Made by a program: the position numbers and the translations under genes. The notes beneath the pieces are model-generated. The model saw nothing but the letters and a program-made list of their open reading frames with translations. It was not told where the DNA came from and searched no databases. From contig OX467082.1 of assembly GCA_950106755.1 (NCBI GenBank), positions 4,278,001 through 4,342,000 of the forward strand: a stretch of DNA of 64,000 nucleotides, in the 5' to 3' direction. This document shows positions 1 to 12,080 of this stretch, piece by piece (positions within the stretch are counted from its first letter, which is position 1; every line of letters starts with the position of its first letter). The stretch comes from Climacium dendroides (taxonomy: Eukaryota; Streptophyta; Bryopsida; Hypnales; Climaciaceae).

Positions 1-398
1 TCCACACAGAAACAATAGAATTTGAAAGTAGTGTTTGTGAATAGTAAAGAGTGTCTATAGTGGTGTGCAACACAATTTAAACAAACACTTAAAAAACGTG
101 GAGTACTAACTTAACTTACCCACTAACTTAACTTACCCACTAACTTGAAGCATGACTGATCAATGTGAACTTGGAGCACTGGCTGACAAGACTTGCAACT
201 GCATCAGGCGGACTTATTCAAGCTTGATGGAATGTTTGTTGTTGTTGTTGAATGAAGAACTAAGTTAACATCGTGCAAATTCTGTTTCATTTGTTTAAAT
301 AGTGAAAGCATATGCCACAGTTCTGGTTTCAAGCTCTGATTGCTTTCATACTCCTGAGCAGACATGCTTGTAAGGTAGAAGCACTAGTAGTGGATCAT

Positions 399-1379
399 TT
401 AACCCCTCACCGCCCAAGGGGACCAAAAGTGTCCTCACACAGTCTAGCAGTCAACTTCAAAGTGTTGTAACATTTGCATCCAATGTCCAAATTCAATAAA
501 ACTTATTGGAAACATTGCACATAATAGTCTATTTTTTGTGGTAAAATTTTCAGATCTATCCATGATGTAATGAGTTTTTGAAAGCCATTCAAAGTTCGCA
601 GGTTCAATTTGAGTTCACCACACTGCAATGAGATGGCTGCAACTTCGGGGGCTTGTATCTTTTTCATCAAATGTTAGTTTCCAATAAAAATTTGTTGGGT
701 TTTGTTCCCCATAAAGTCTACTTATTGTGATAAAATTTTCATGTCAATCCAAATTGTTTTGAATGCTTGGGAGCAATTCAAAGTTCAAAATCCAGACATT
801 TTTGCATTACAGTGAACTTCGGCAGCTTATAACTTCTTCAAACAAGGTTTGTTTTCAATCATTTTCATTGGAAAAGTTGAGCATACTAGTCTAGTTCTTA
901 TGGTAAAAATTTCATATCAATCTAAGAAGTTATGATTGACTGAGAAGCATTTTAATAGAGGTAGGTTTAGCCATAGATGGTTTTTTTGCTACTTTTTTCA
1001 CTATTTTTTGACATTTCAAAACAATTTTGCAAACGCAATGAGTCAATTGAATGATTGTTTTTTCCACCAAAGTATTTGTCTTTTGATTTTAAATCACTTT
1101 GTAGTTTAAAGGTTTTTCATTTGAGTAGATTTAAAAATCGAATTTCACCTCCAAATTTGTTTTTAGGAAAATTTCAGCATCTTTTGTCAACACTAAAACA
1201 TTAAAATCTTTCAATCTATACGGTTAAATGATTCCCAATTTGATTTACACCATGTACAACATGCACACTACAAGATTGTATGGTTGAGATTTTCATAACT
1301 TACTCACATTTAGACTTATAACACTCGAAAAGCAAGGTTATTTTTTGACATGGTTAGGCCTTGGGCAGTGAGGGGTTAA
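399..1379. mobile_element. Non-autonomous piggyBac-like element with TTAA duplication (copy A)
   Basis: Flanked by TTAA at 399-402 and 1376-1379. The terminal inverted repeats are CCCCTCACCGCCCAAGG (403-419) and, reverse-complemented, CCCCTCACTGCCCAAGG (1359-1375), 16 of 17 identical. The 973-base interior has no coding capacity. Its body is repeated in direct orientation at 45646-46551. It is inserted into a TA-flanked element (371-2139), and the 11660-12077 relative of that host has a single TTAA at the equivalent point, giving an empty site. Confidence 0.85.
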
Positions 1380-1427
1380 GCAATTATGGAGCAAATGGAA
1401 ATTTTTCTCATGTAGGAAGATAAGAAA

Positions 1428-1836
1428 TAAGGTAGTATGGCCTTAAAGCAACCATTTAAGGGTTAGTCCCCTTTTTCAAAGGTTTAATGAATAGAAATAT
1501 TTTAGATCATTTTTTAGAGAAAGAAAAATGGATGCGGAACGTCACACAAGTGGTTTCATATTTTTGAATCATTTTTGAATTACTTATGAATTTTCAAAAA
1601 AACATGTTGTAGGCACCTATTTGTGACCCTAGGTCTTCCAAAATCCAACCACTTGCAACTTCTAAAGTGATTTGAGTAAATGAAGGCCAACAATTGGCTC
1701 TTGTAATAAATAATGCTTTTCTCTCAATTCTCTCAATGGCTTGAGAAGTTCATTTAAGGACCACCTACTATTCATTTCAGACCTAAATATAGGGGCGATT
1801 TGAAGAGGCCACTTGCTTTTAAAGCAGACTACCTTA
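1428..1836. mobile_element. AGGTAG-ended element nested inside the R1 copy
   Basis: The left end is TAAGGTAGTATGGCCTTAAA (from 1428). The right end, reverse-complemented from 1836, is TAAGGTAGTCTGCTTTAAAA. TA flanks both ends. The inner part (about 1515-1810) is repeated in the same orientation at about 25970-26265. The R1 relative at 11660-12077 runs through the equivalent position without it. Confidence 0.65.
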
Positions 1837-2149
1837 CAATATGGGGATTCCAAATCATTCATAATTTTATTCTCAAAATTGAAGTTATAGTGAATTTTGG
1901 GAGCCAAAAAGTATTGCTGATCAATAGCCAATGTCTAGAGTCTTCCAATTATGATCATTCACAAACTACTTTCTACTTTCTTGCTCACTACTTTGGAACA
2001 TGTGTTATAACCTTGTTAGTCCCAACTTTGATAAGGAGCAAAAAAAACATTCCAAGTTTGAGTTCTAGCCTAAGGCTGAAAATTGCGCACCCTATAGGTT
2101 GGTTATTGGATGATGTTGATAATTGGTGCTTCTACCTTACATAGACATC

Positions 2150-2596
2150 CCTACCAACACCTTATAGCTAGGGCCCATTTCAATTCAGATTTGAAGAAAA
2201 TGGGGATTGAGGTGAAGCCACCCATAATCAATAAAAAAAACAATTGTGGATATGATTTGGAGTAAACTTAGTGTAAAGCGAAGCAAATATTTTCCAAGGT
2301 TTAGAGATAGAAATGATGGTGATTGCCAAAAATTTGGTAATCTCATTGCTTGGACTGAAATTACTATAAATTTTGAAAGGCAAAAGTTGGTTTAGACCTA
2401 TGTCCAATGTCTAAAGTCATCCAATTCCGGTCATTCAAGAACTACTTTCCTACTCACTACTTTGGGACATGTGTCATGACCTTACTAGTTCCAGCCTTGA
2501 AAAGGAGAAAAAAAATATTCCAAGCTTTGATTGAAAATAACTACATCCTACAGGTTGGATATGGGTATCTCGTTGGACATGGGTGGTCCTACTTTA
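2150..2596 (+). mobile_element. Partial R1-family copy next to the first
   Basis: The segment from about 2280 to 2560 matches 1840-2110 closely, including the shared phrase around CACTACTTTGGGACATGTG. It ends GGGTGGTCCTACTTTA at 2596, a mutated AGGTAG terminus. The left end is not recognisable. The 73-codon open frame at 2407-2628 lies in this repeat and is not considered a gene. Confidence 0.5.
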
Positions 2597-3194
2597 ATCT
2601 GTGGCAAATGAAGGGTTTGGGAGGTTAAAGTAAATGAAGAGTTTTCAATTTTGGCGGGTTATAATTATTGTCACTCTATTAGTAATTCCACATAAGACAA
2701 TGGTAATTAATATCCAACAACTCTTCATCATTATGTGCTTTTCTTTTTCTTTCAACAAATGAAGCCGAATTTTGTTTGCAAGGGGCATCATTATACACTT
2801 CATTCTATTTAGTGCTCCTTTTCAAATAGTGTTACTACTAAAACACCTAAGTAGAGCTTTCATCATCAATTGCTAGAGGTTGTACTTCACCCCAACTTTG
2901 TGAACCCATTCATTGCAATCATCATAAATGGCAAAGATACATACAATTGTAACACTCAATGACTAGATAGTGTAGATTTTTAAATCATGGAAGCAACACT
3001 AAATGAAATGATCTCAAATATTGTTATGGCATCTGTTTAGTGTGGACCACACCAAATAGAACGAAGAATGTAGTAGTGAGCTTCATATATGCATCATTAT
3101 TCTCATCAATTACAAAATTGGAGTATTTACAAAACTAAAACAACCCCACCAAAATCTCAACACTAACACAAAAGTAAAAACATTCATAACACAA

Positions 3195-3505
3195 TTAAGG
3201 TGACAAGCTCTAAAATCACTTGCTTCCTCAAATGAACACCATGTATACATGTTACTTTTTCAGAGCCTTCAACAATGTACATTTTAGGAGGTGGGCGATT
3301 TTAGAGCCCTATGCCATTTCAACTTTAAAATTTCATAACTAACTCCACAAAGCTCCAAAAAGTATGACACAACTTGGGTTACGTGTCATTTGCTATTGTC
3401 TTTCAAGAAAAATTTACTGAAAATAATTTGAAGAAGCTTTGCCTCCCCAAAATCCAGTTTCAGCTTGTAGGTGGGCAATTTATGGACCTGTTACCCTAAT
3501 CGAAC
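3195..3505 (+). repeat. Hairpin-bearing dispersed repeat R2, copy 1
   Basis: Contains AATGTACATTTTAGGAGGTG followed by a conserved tail with AACTAACTCCACAAAGCTCC and GCCTCCCCAAAATCCAG. The same segments recur at 6541-6840 (inverted), 19205-19450, 20930-21255 and 24530-24765 (inverted). Non-coding. Confidence 0.65.
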
Positions 3506-4056
3506 GAAAAACGTAACATTCATGAGTCAGATGCTTTCTTTCATACCCTCACCAAAAAAAAATTCTACTGACATTCATTTTTAGTGGTATCAATGACGTA
3601 CAATCCTTGGCTACACTCAGGTGACTGAGTTTGCACGGGCCTAGCTCTGAGCTCAATAATGTATCTCATTACCAATTTCTGTTAGTTGACAAAGAGATCA
3701 TGTACAGTAACTGATGTGCATTATGCAACACCTTTGCGTAATCCCCAAACCAAACCAGTGTTCACAGAACTGGCTAAAATTCGCTCCATTGCTGGCATAA
3801 AAAATTTCCAGTAACTCAAAAATGTACACTGGAGAAAATCCTTGAAAAAAAAATTAGATTTTAACCAAGACTGCAACAAGCAATAGAATTTGATATCGAA
3901 GTTGCAACTTCCTCCACATTGAAATCAGCATTTAACGTATTCAGTCTGTTCTTGTGTTCCAGTAAGTTACTCCCATTCAATAACCCTTTCCAACTTGTTG
4001 CAAAATCCTTTCTTCTTTCTATTTCTTTTTAATACTACTCTCACTTTCAAGGCCAG

Positions 4057-4253
4057 TAAGGTAGAGGCACCCAATGGCGTCCCTTTCTAGGAAGGGGTGT
4101 CATTTTGAAATGCAATTCTGGGTGGACCATACATGGCTTATTATTTCAGTCAAAAAATAATAAGCCATGTTTGGTATGTCTACATTTAGGTTCTGAAATG
4201 ACACCCCTTCCTAGAAAGTGGCGCCATTGGGTTACAGGGACACCCCTACCTTA
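4057..4253. mobile_element. AGGTAG-ended fold-back element, about 195 bp
   Basis: The left arm TAAGGTAGAGGCACCCAATG (4057) pairs with the right arm ending CTACCTTA (4253), and AGGAAGGGGTGTCATTT pairs with its inverse AAATGACACCCCTTCCT. The central arms around TTATTATTTCAGTC and AATAATAA also pair, so nearly the whole element is one hairpin. TA occurs at both ends. Confidence 0.7.
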
Positions 4254-5114
4254 AGTAGTCAAAGGTTGGTGCCTATATTTGTCTTGAAGGTAGCATATCG
4301 CACTACATTCCATAAACTAAGTTAGTTCTGGGGGATCACTGCCCCAAACTCATAAAACAAAGTGCCTCCCAGTGAGTCAAGTTAAGTTATTGCTCGTGGT
4401 TATGATTGATGATGGACAGAGCTTAGTCCACATATAAACAAGAATATGCTCTCCTTGGAAACTGCATCTTCTACTTCTAGTTCAATGTTGTTGTTATGTT
4501 TTGCTTTTTTTTTTCAAAAAAAAATTCATTTTTAAACCAATGAAATGGGATTGCATTTCATTGCAGTTTAATTAGTTCAATGTTGAGTTCAATGTCCTTC
4601 CTCAAGGCTACAGTAAGGATCAGACATCACCAATGGAGTCAACCTCCTGCTTCAGCCAGTTTATGACTTGCTTGCAGGGTCGCCTTGCAACTGCCCTAAT
4701 TTTTAACATCCTTCATGCCTGCCTGCTTTTGGTTTACAGAAGTACTTGGTTCAAAACTTGTACCCAACATGAAGGTCAGATTTGGCATGAATGAAGTCAT
4801 TATTTTTAAATGCCACATGTCACCTTGTGAATGGTGTGAGGTGACATGTCTCCTGAGAATCTGATGTGGAAATTCAATTTCAGTGGTTAGTACTCCCTTG
4901 TATGAGTTATTGCATGGCAGGATTTTGTGTGAGAGGGACAATGGTCAATTGGCCACTTCGCTGCAAGTTGCACAATGGCAATTGGAAGGCAATGTGGGGG
5001 GAAGGCAACATAAAATCAGCGCTAACAATTTCATTTTCTTTGCAAGACTGGGGAGTAACCGTCAATTAAACAGGCACTTTATCCCTGTGTGTGCAACTTG
5101 CGTGCAACTTGTAA

Positions 5115-5423
5115 TAAGGTAGCAGCACCCATAACCATTAATTTAAGGTTTTTGGACATGATGTCTACTTATACACATACTACAAATTATTGGATCCTAC
5201 TAGCAAGAGAAAAAGAATCCATGTGCACTTTCAAATGTATTATTTGGACACTGTAAGAAAATGTTGTGAATTTTTATTTCTTAGAGTCTAATACTGATAT
5301 TAGGGTCTGACATTCAGATGTAGTATATCTTTTGTGATCACATCTATTCACTTCCTAAAATTTTCCAAGATTTTAGAGGTGATGATTACGGGTACAATGA
5401 TGGTTATGGGTGTTGCTACCTTA
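5115..5423. mobile_element. AGGTAG-ended element, about 305 bp
   Basis: The left end is AGGTAGCAGCACCCATAACC (5117) and the right end is the inverse of AGGTAGCAACACCCATAACC (to 5421), with TA outside each. The interior is AT-rich without an open frame of note. Confidence 0.75.
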
Positions 5424-5429
5424 CTCCCT

Positions 5430-6540
5430 CCAAAGTCCCAAAATGATCTTCCAGGTTCCCTTTACATTTTTTGTCCCAATTTGACCTTCTGATTGCTCTA
5501 AAATGATTGTTTCTCTTCTTGAAGATTTAGGGGATGGATAACAACTTCCTTAAAATACTTAGAAATAGGTTGAAATAATGCTTCAACCTTGAAAGGACAT
5601 ATTTCATTCCTAGCAAGGCAACCCAAAGAATCTTGCATGATCGTTTAGGACATGCACACTAGTAACTTGAGTAGGTTAGCCAAGTAAGGCAAGGGGACAA
5701 GGCGAGTTTTTGTTCATGTATTGTTCCGTGCTACTCTCTCTCCATGGGCAATGTCTTTGGGCTTCACATGATTCAACGTCTGAAATAAAACAATCTCCCT
5801 TGTGCAAACCAAGAAACCGTGATTATGTCGCACCAACGCAATGTGTATGATCTTTGTGCAAGTACAAATACAACAAGCCCATCCAATCAAGAAACCATTG
5901 ACTATTGAATCAACAATTTTGATTGTTTCAATGCACAAATGCATGAAGGGTTAGAAAGGTCTTATAAGGGTTAATTCCAAACATTTTGTCCAACAAGAAG
6001 ATCATTTTAGGATGGAGGGAGTACTATTTAGCAATGGTAGCAAAGTATTTTGAGGGTCAATTTTTTACTTTGCAACAATGCTATGTACAAATTAATTTGC
6101 TTCCTTCCTTGTTTTTTTTGGTTGATGGGATTCTTTTGGATGATGTACAACTTCAGAGTCCACCAATGGTGCCATCCACTCAACATTGACATTCATCAAC
6201 TGGAACATGAAAATCTGTAAGAATTTTTTCACACAAATTTGTATGTGATCTTTCCACTCACTTCATTAGCAGTTAGTAAGAGGACCTTGAGATGGAATAA
6301 GTGTGAATAAGAGCTGATTGTAATTAACCCTTAAACATCTGGTTAATCTGGTGGGGGACCATATGGGTTGTCGCTGTAAACAGCGGATCACAACATGTTC
6401 ATATTAAGCTTAACAATGATAAATAAGGTGGGCACCTCCAAATGCACCACTAAATGCACCACTGACTCTGAACCACCATCTTTCACTCTGCATTCATATT
6501 CAAAAACCAAGGAAGTAGTTCCATAAATCGCACACCTAAG
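5430..6540. other. AT-rich stretch with TTAA-CCC motifs, no gene
   Basis: Solo ends resembling the piggyBac-like family occur: AAGGGTTAA near 5966 and TTAACCCTTAAACATCTGG near 6327. They face apart, not as a proper element. Short frames at 5714-5944 and 5986-6189 show no domain. Confidence 0.3.
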
Positions 6541-6840
6541 AGCTGAAACTGAATTAATTGGGGGGGGGGGTGAAGCTTCTTGAAACATTTTTCAGCAAGA
6601 TTTCCTTGAAAGACAAGAGGAATTGACATCTAACCCAAGTTGTTCCCTATTTTTTTTGTAGCTTTCTAGAATTAGTTATGAAATTTTGAAGTGGAAATGG
6701 CACAAGGTTCTAAAACTGCCCACCTCCTAAAATGTACATTGTTTGTACATTGCTGAAAGCTATGAGAGAGAGAGAAACATGTACAAATAGTGTACATTTG
6801 AGAAGGTGGGTGGTTTTAGAGCGTGTGCACTTTCAGAACC
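6541..6840 (-). repeat. Hairpin-bearing dispersed repeat R2, copy 2 (inverted)
   Basis: Reverse-complement relative of R2. The hairpin arms are GCCCACCTCCTAAAATGTAC (6718) and its partner near 6785-6820. The GGGGAGG of other copies has grown here to a run of 11 G at 6560-6570. A GA microsatellite sits in the loop. Confidence 0.6.
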
Positions 6841-7030
6841 TCCCTAAACCTTACGCACCTGTATCAGTGGAAGATTGAAACTGTTTTAGGACCAAACTTT
6901 GTTCCTTCCTAACTTTTGCATACAGTATCCAAATGCCATGTTCTTTGGTGCGTTGGAAACCTCCTTTCACTTGCTCACAAGAAAATCAAATAGTAATAAC
7001 TAGACATGGAAGCAAAAAGCGGTGGTTTTA

Positions 7031-7047
7031 GGGGGGGGGGGGGGGGG
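7031..7047 (+). repeat. Run of 17 G
   Basis: Uninterrupted poly-G in the window as given. Others occur at 6560-6570 (11 G, inside R2 copy 2) and 18443-18458 (16 G). Run lengths of this kind are often unreliable in assemblies. Confidence 0.8.
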
Positions 7048-7179
7048 TTGCCCACCTTGGCTGCTGGTACGGACAGATACTCCTACTCTGAAAACAAGGG
7101 ACTGAACAAGGTGCAACTAAGGCTCAGTCAGAGCCCAAACAATTAACGGTTGCCTTAGCAGACTGAGACGAAGATTAGC

Positions 7180-7810
7180 AGACCATGAGGCTAATTTCCG
7201 TGTCGTCTTGTGTCTTTCCTGACCAGGGGACCCGACCAGCTGAAAGAAGAAGAGTACCCACACTGGCCCGGCCCTGCTGATAGCTTGCGTAGTTTGGGTG
7301 CAAACTCAGTCACTCTATGCAAGTTACTACATCATTCCCCAAGTGCAGAATGGTATGCGCCTGATATGCACCTGAGTGAGTTTTGAAGAAGAAGAACTCT
7401 GAACTTTTAAGCTACCGAGGAATAAAGACTTCCTTTTCCGACAAAAAAAACAAAAAAAAACTATTCCTTCCTCAGATGATGCCAAGTGGGGTTTTTTTTG
7501 CTTTATTTGAGACCCCACTTCATTCCTTACGTTTCAGCAATTAGAGCACTGCCACCAATAGCGCTCTATTTGACTACGGCATCAAGAAGTGGCAAGGCAC
7601 TTGCTCCCTCGTCAAATGTGGCAGTGTTCCTCTCAAACCTTGATGCTCCATACCAACCACCCCTTCAAAGTCCTCGCTGAAGTTCTTCCCTTTTCTTCTC
7701 GCACCTCTCAGTAGCCCTCCGTTTCTTCCACTACAAGGCCATAGTCAAAGTTGACCAAGTTGATGTGAATGTAGAACCGCTTGCTCGAAAGGTCTTCCAT
7801 TGCCAAGTAA
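7180..7810. other. Slightly GC-richer patch with short open frames
   Basis: A frame ending in an SVALRFFHYKAIVKVDQVD-like stretch runs to a donor-like CAAG|GTAAGG-type junction near 7807. An overlapping plus frame (7486-7680) reads SNVAVFLSNLDAPYQ. No family is recognised. It could be a decayed exon fragment or chance. Confidence 0.2.
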
Positions 7811-7999
7811 GGGAAAATAGCCCATTGCGGTCAAATGACCCATAGTGGTCACCTAGGAAATGACCCCATTGTGTGGGGGTTTCAGTATGTGACATTTGGG
7901 CCACAATCAATGACAGTAATGGAGTGAATAGTGGCTTCATTACAAACTTCCAACTTTTTAGTGTGAAATTCATTGTAAGAATTGACTTTTTAGGATTTC

Positions 8000-10940
8000 C
8001 ATGTTAGAAAATATTGAGATTGCATTAGGTAGTAAGATGAGCATTATGGATTTAGATTTTGTTGGTTATGGGGTAGTCTACAGACTCTTTGGGGCCATGA
8101 TGCACTCAACACTTCAATAATTCCTAGAAAATTCATATTTTGTTGAAAAAATATCATTTCAATTGCACTTGTTGTTTCTCACACTTGTCTGTAAGTGGGA
8201 AAAAAATTGAAATATTTCAACAATAATATGAGGCCAAATTCCAAATTCTAACCACAATAGATTATTTTGCCTTAAATGTGGGAGTGATAGAAGGATCAAC
8301 ACAACAATGGGGTATTGGTGTAGAGATGTTTTTGTTTAGACAAGCACGACAAGTCTAGAGTGGCGTTGTCAAGGCCTGGTGGTTAAGTGAGTGGTGGTGT
8401 TCTTAGAAAAGATGAGATAGAGAGCTCTTTATGATATATGAATGAAGAGTCTCTTATCAAATAGTTGAATCTAATGCATTCTTGTATTGTATATGAATTT
8501 ACTTGTTGCCATTGATATTGATACTAGTTACTAAAAGCTTTCATTTTATTCCTCTAGTTTGGAAAATTTTAAAATTTGAGTGTTCATCTTGTAGTGTTGG
8601 GTGCAAAGAAAGAAGTGTAGTATTTGAAGCACAATTACTTTAAGCACATTAATGACAATTTTAACCTTAAAAATACTAGTTTTGTAGCTAGATTGTCAAC
8701 TTCAATTCCTTAAAATGTTATTGCAATCCCCATTTTTTGTAATGATGAATTAGTGAAATGGAACAAAGATTGATATTCAAAAGATTTCACCCAATTTTTG
8801 ATTTGGAAACTACATGTAAACAACTACATAGATTGAAGGACTATATCATTTGAAGTAGACTTTTTATTTTAAATCTATTATATTAAGTGCAAAGCGTCAC
8901 GAGCCTGTCACAACCTGCTATTACAAAAATGGTCACATTTTCATCCAATAATTTCATCCAATTGTTTTCATCGCTCCGGTGTCTTTACTTTCCTGTGAAT
9001 GCAGGACTGTGACTCTGCTAGCATTATACAAAACCCTAATCGCACTCCAGTCACACTTTCATCCCACTTTTCTCATCCCATTTTTTCATCGCGCCCCTGT
9101 CATATTGCATTGCAACACGCTCCGTTCTTATATTGAATAATGCACAAAAGGTTATAATTTATGAAAATGTTTCAAAAAAGAGATAAACACTCAGATATCA
9201 AAAGTCCCAAATTTGAAAGTAAGCCCAAATGCTAATTCCATTTCAAGAGAACAAAAAAAAAATTGATGGATGGATAGGTGGGATTTGCTAATAATTTTGA
9301 TAAGGAATTGAAAACCTAGTGGTGTAGTGAGTACTTACATCTAATACAACTTTTGACTTTGCTTACAATATATAAATCATCATGTATTCCACCTTACTAA
9401 TAAGAATAGAGTGACTTAAAATTGTGCATATAAATATACATATATATTCTATCATTACTAATTTTTATCCCCAAAAATACATATTATTTTGGCCATCTAA
9501 TTTTGGCCACCTTCTGTTTAGTTTTTTAATCTATACAAAGCAATTTAGACCAAAAACATCATGTGCTTCTTATACAAGATTGAAAACAATGTATTACAAC
9601 CCTCTATATCACTATGGTTATGATAAAAAAATTTAATTCACCAAGTCATTGCAAGCTACGTAGCTTGAGATTCATTACTTGGCTAGGTTTTTACTACTTT
9701 GCCAAAATGAATTTCATATTAATGGATGTAGATTTTGCATTTTTTTAGACAATTAGAATCTGAATAATCACATGAACCCTAAAGGCTATGAGAAAAAGCC
9801 ACTCAAGTGTTAAGTGGTCAAAGCATGTAACCCTATACTTAGTTATGGTAATACAATATGCAATTCAAGGATTTTGTATGGAAGGAAGTGCATATACCGT
9901 AAAAAAAATATAAATAATATTTTGTAGAAATAGGAATATCAAATTCTATAGCTTTCATTCTCTTATTAGACAACATTTTACATGAATCTATGCTAAACAA
10001 TTTCCAAAGCATTCACATTATGGTACACTACAATAAATAGTTCACTACATCTTCACATTACATGGTGTTGTTCATGTACAAAAATGTTGTCTATAAATAT
10101 GAAAAAAGTACAACTTTATATTCATATTCAACTTCATCAATTAAAAATTAAAAATTAAAAAATATATTATTTAATTAACATTGAATAATTGAACTAATTG
10201 AGACTAAAAAACGCATCTACCCATCCAAATGGACACCCATGCATTACATGCAACTTTTGATTGTTGGGATTATTTTTTTTATGGTTGGCAAAAGACAAAT
10301 CCAAAATTTGACAAATGAAATTTATACATATTCATTTGGTTAAATACATGCATGTATGTGTTTTAATAAAAAAATAAAATTTTATGGACTAATAGTTTGA
10401 TATTATATATAGTGTTTTTTTTTTCCTAAAAACAATATTGAATTATCTTACAAAACCTTCATGAGCTCTTTTGCTTTGACTTCCTTTCATGAACTTAAAG
10501 AGGTTTAGTTAGTAACTATTACTTGTGAATTTGGAGTAACTTATAGTTTTTATTTTCCCTCCGTCTTCATTGACATGATCAATCATGTTTTTTACATCCA
10601 AGATAAATTATATTTAGTACTTTGAATATTCATAGTTTACTCATATGGTGTCCAAAAAATGCATTCAGATAAGATAATCTAAAATCCTTTTTTCTCAAAG
10701 ACAAGTGAGAATTAAGAGAAGAGCAAAAGAATATAAACTAATACGATTTGTGTGGACAATTCACCTTGGAGGCATGCTAAGAGATAGGAATCTCTATTTG
10801 ACTACCAATAAGAGTTCACAAAAAGGTTTTCAATATAATAATAGGAACCACGCTTAATTGTTTATTTGTGCAAGTTTAGGTGTAGTTTTCTTATGTTGAT
10901 TATGGATGGAGTTAAGTTAATTTACTTACGATGTAATAGC
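8000..10940. other. AT-rich intergenic stretch
   Basis: Apart from the 8893-9105 duplication and a 16-bp palindrome CAAGCTACGTAGCTTG at 9652-9667, nothing recognisable is seen. Confidence 0.4.
8893..9105. repeat. Imperfect duplication of a TTTTCATCC-rich segment
   Basis: Two stretches (about 8895-8985 and 9000-9105) share, in order, CTGTGAC/CTGTCAC text, CTGCTA, TTACAAA or TATACAAA, several TCATCCNA motifs and TTTTCATCGC. No gene is seen. Confidence 0.35.
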
Positions 10941-10944
10941 CTAT

Positions 10945-11345
10945 GGGAGGCAACCCATTCTTCATTAATGTCCCATACTACCACTGTAGGGGGTGTAATT
11001 CAATGTAGGAGGTGATTAACATTGATTATAAATATGGCACAATTCTCAGTGTAGTTGTGGTGCATTATAATTGGCTACAAAACTCTTAATATTGCAACTA
11101 AACCTTGTTAGATTTTGCAACCAGTCCTCAGTCAAAAATAGAAAGGTCTATATGATAGAGTATGGGTGGAATAGAATCTTCAGTTAAAAATCCCTAATAA
11201 TTATGTTTTGAGAAATAAAAATCTGAAAAAACTATCAAAACCTTATGAATTCTATTTTTGCACATGGAAAAATTTCCCCATTGTTGAAACTTGCCCCTTG
11301 TAGATATGTACATTTGCTTAAGTGTTCATAAATGGGTTGCTTCCT
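10945..11345 (-). mobile_element. GGGAGGCAACCCAT-ended element, copy 1
   Basis: The left end is GGGAGGCAACCCATTC and the right end is the inverse of GGAAGCAACCCATTT (11331-11345). The body is the reverse complement of 49572-49959, including GTTGTGGTGCATTATAATTG near 11055. Confidence 0.65.
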
Positions 11346-11404
11346 TTATATGCACATTCATCTAAGGGAGCTAATATATTTCCAACCACTCAAGCAATTA
11401 TGCA

Positions 11405-11655
11405 TATTTGGAGCACATGTTTTTTGAGGGTGGAATTTTTTTCATGTATAGAAATAGAATTTGGAAGGATTTTATAATTTTATTATATATAAATATATAA
11501 TTATTATCAATTTCTTTTAGTGAAATACTCTCTTTGATTTGTAATGGTGATATAGACCTTTTCATTTTTGACCATAAGGTGATTGCAAAATTGACCAAGG
11601 ACTGGTTGCAATATTGATAACCTTATAGCCAATCATAACCTTATAGATTGGAAAT
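11405..11655 (+). repeat. Partial copy of the GGGAGGCAACCCAT element
   Basis: Matches 49640-49850 in direct orientation, for example GGTTGCAATATTGA near 11605 and GCCAATCATAA near 11629. It lies right beside the inverted copy 10945-11345 and the R1 copy 11660-12077. The minus-strand 66-codon frame here (11398-11598) is not a gene. Confidence 0.5.
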
Positions 11656-11659
11656 GATA

Positions 11660-12077
11660 TAAGATAGAAGTATCAGTTGTCAACCACGTCCAATGCCCGA
11701 CCTATAAGGTGTGCTGTTTCCAACTTAAGGTTGGAATTCAAGCTTGAAAAATGTTTTGTTTTTTGGGGGTCTTTTTCAAGGTTGGGACTAATATGATTAT
11801 GGCACATGTCTAAAAGTAGTGAGCAAAAAAGTAGGAAGTAGTGAATAGGAAAGTAGTACTTCAATGATTGAAATTACAATACTCTAGACACCAACTATGG
11901 ATCGACCATACTTTTTGGCTCCAAAAATTCATTGTAACTTCAAATTTCAAGAATAAAATTCTAAATTTTTTTGCTATCCCCATATTTCCTACCTACATGG
12001 GGAAAATTTCCACCACCTCAAACTCCTCACCATCTAGTCAAAATTTGCTTAAGTGATCCACTACTGGTGCGTCTACA
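11660..12077 (-). mobile_element. R1-family copy, inverted, lacking both nested insertions
   Basis: Reverse-complement relative of 371-2139. The degenerate ends are TAAGATAGAAG at 11660 and GTCTACA at 12077. The text around 12050 reads, on the minus strand, GTAGTGGATCACTTAAGC, matching the sequence on both sides of copy A's TTAA duplication (399 and 1376). Around 11985 it reads on without the 1428-1836 element. It is therefore a natural empty site for both. Confidence 0.7.
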
Positions 12078-12080
12078 TGA

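Larger units (their letters stand above)
371..2139 (+). mobile_element. TA-flanked AGGTAG element (family R1), carrying two nested insertions
   Basis: The ends are TAAGGTAGAAGCAC (371-384) and its inverse GTGCTTCTACCTTA (2126-2139), consistent with a TA target duplication outside an AGGTAG inverted repeat. Two younger elements sit inside: the TTAA-flanked copy A (399-1379) and another AGGTAG element (1428-1836). Removing them leaves about 390 bases, close to the 418-base copy at 11660-12077. Short peptides in this repeat (HYFGTCV-I/M-TLLVP, also at about 2450) reflect nucleotide-level repetition, not a gene. Confidence 0.75.

Noticed and set aside
1800..2628. Two frames sharing the peptide HYFGTCV-I/M-TLLVP
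   Set aside because: The similarity follows from the R1 repeat; in the inverted copy at 11.7 kb the reading frame is broken, so there is no evidence of coding selection.
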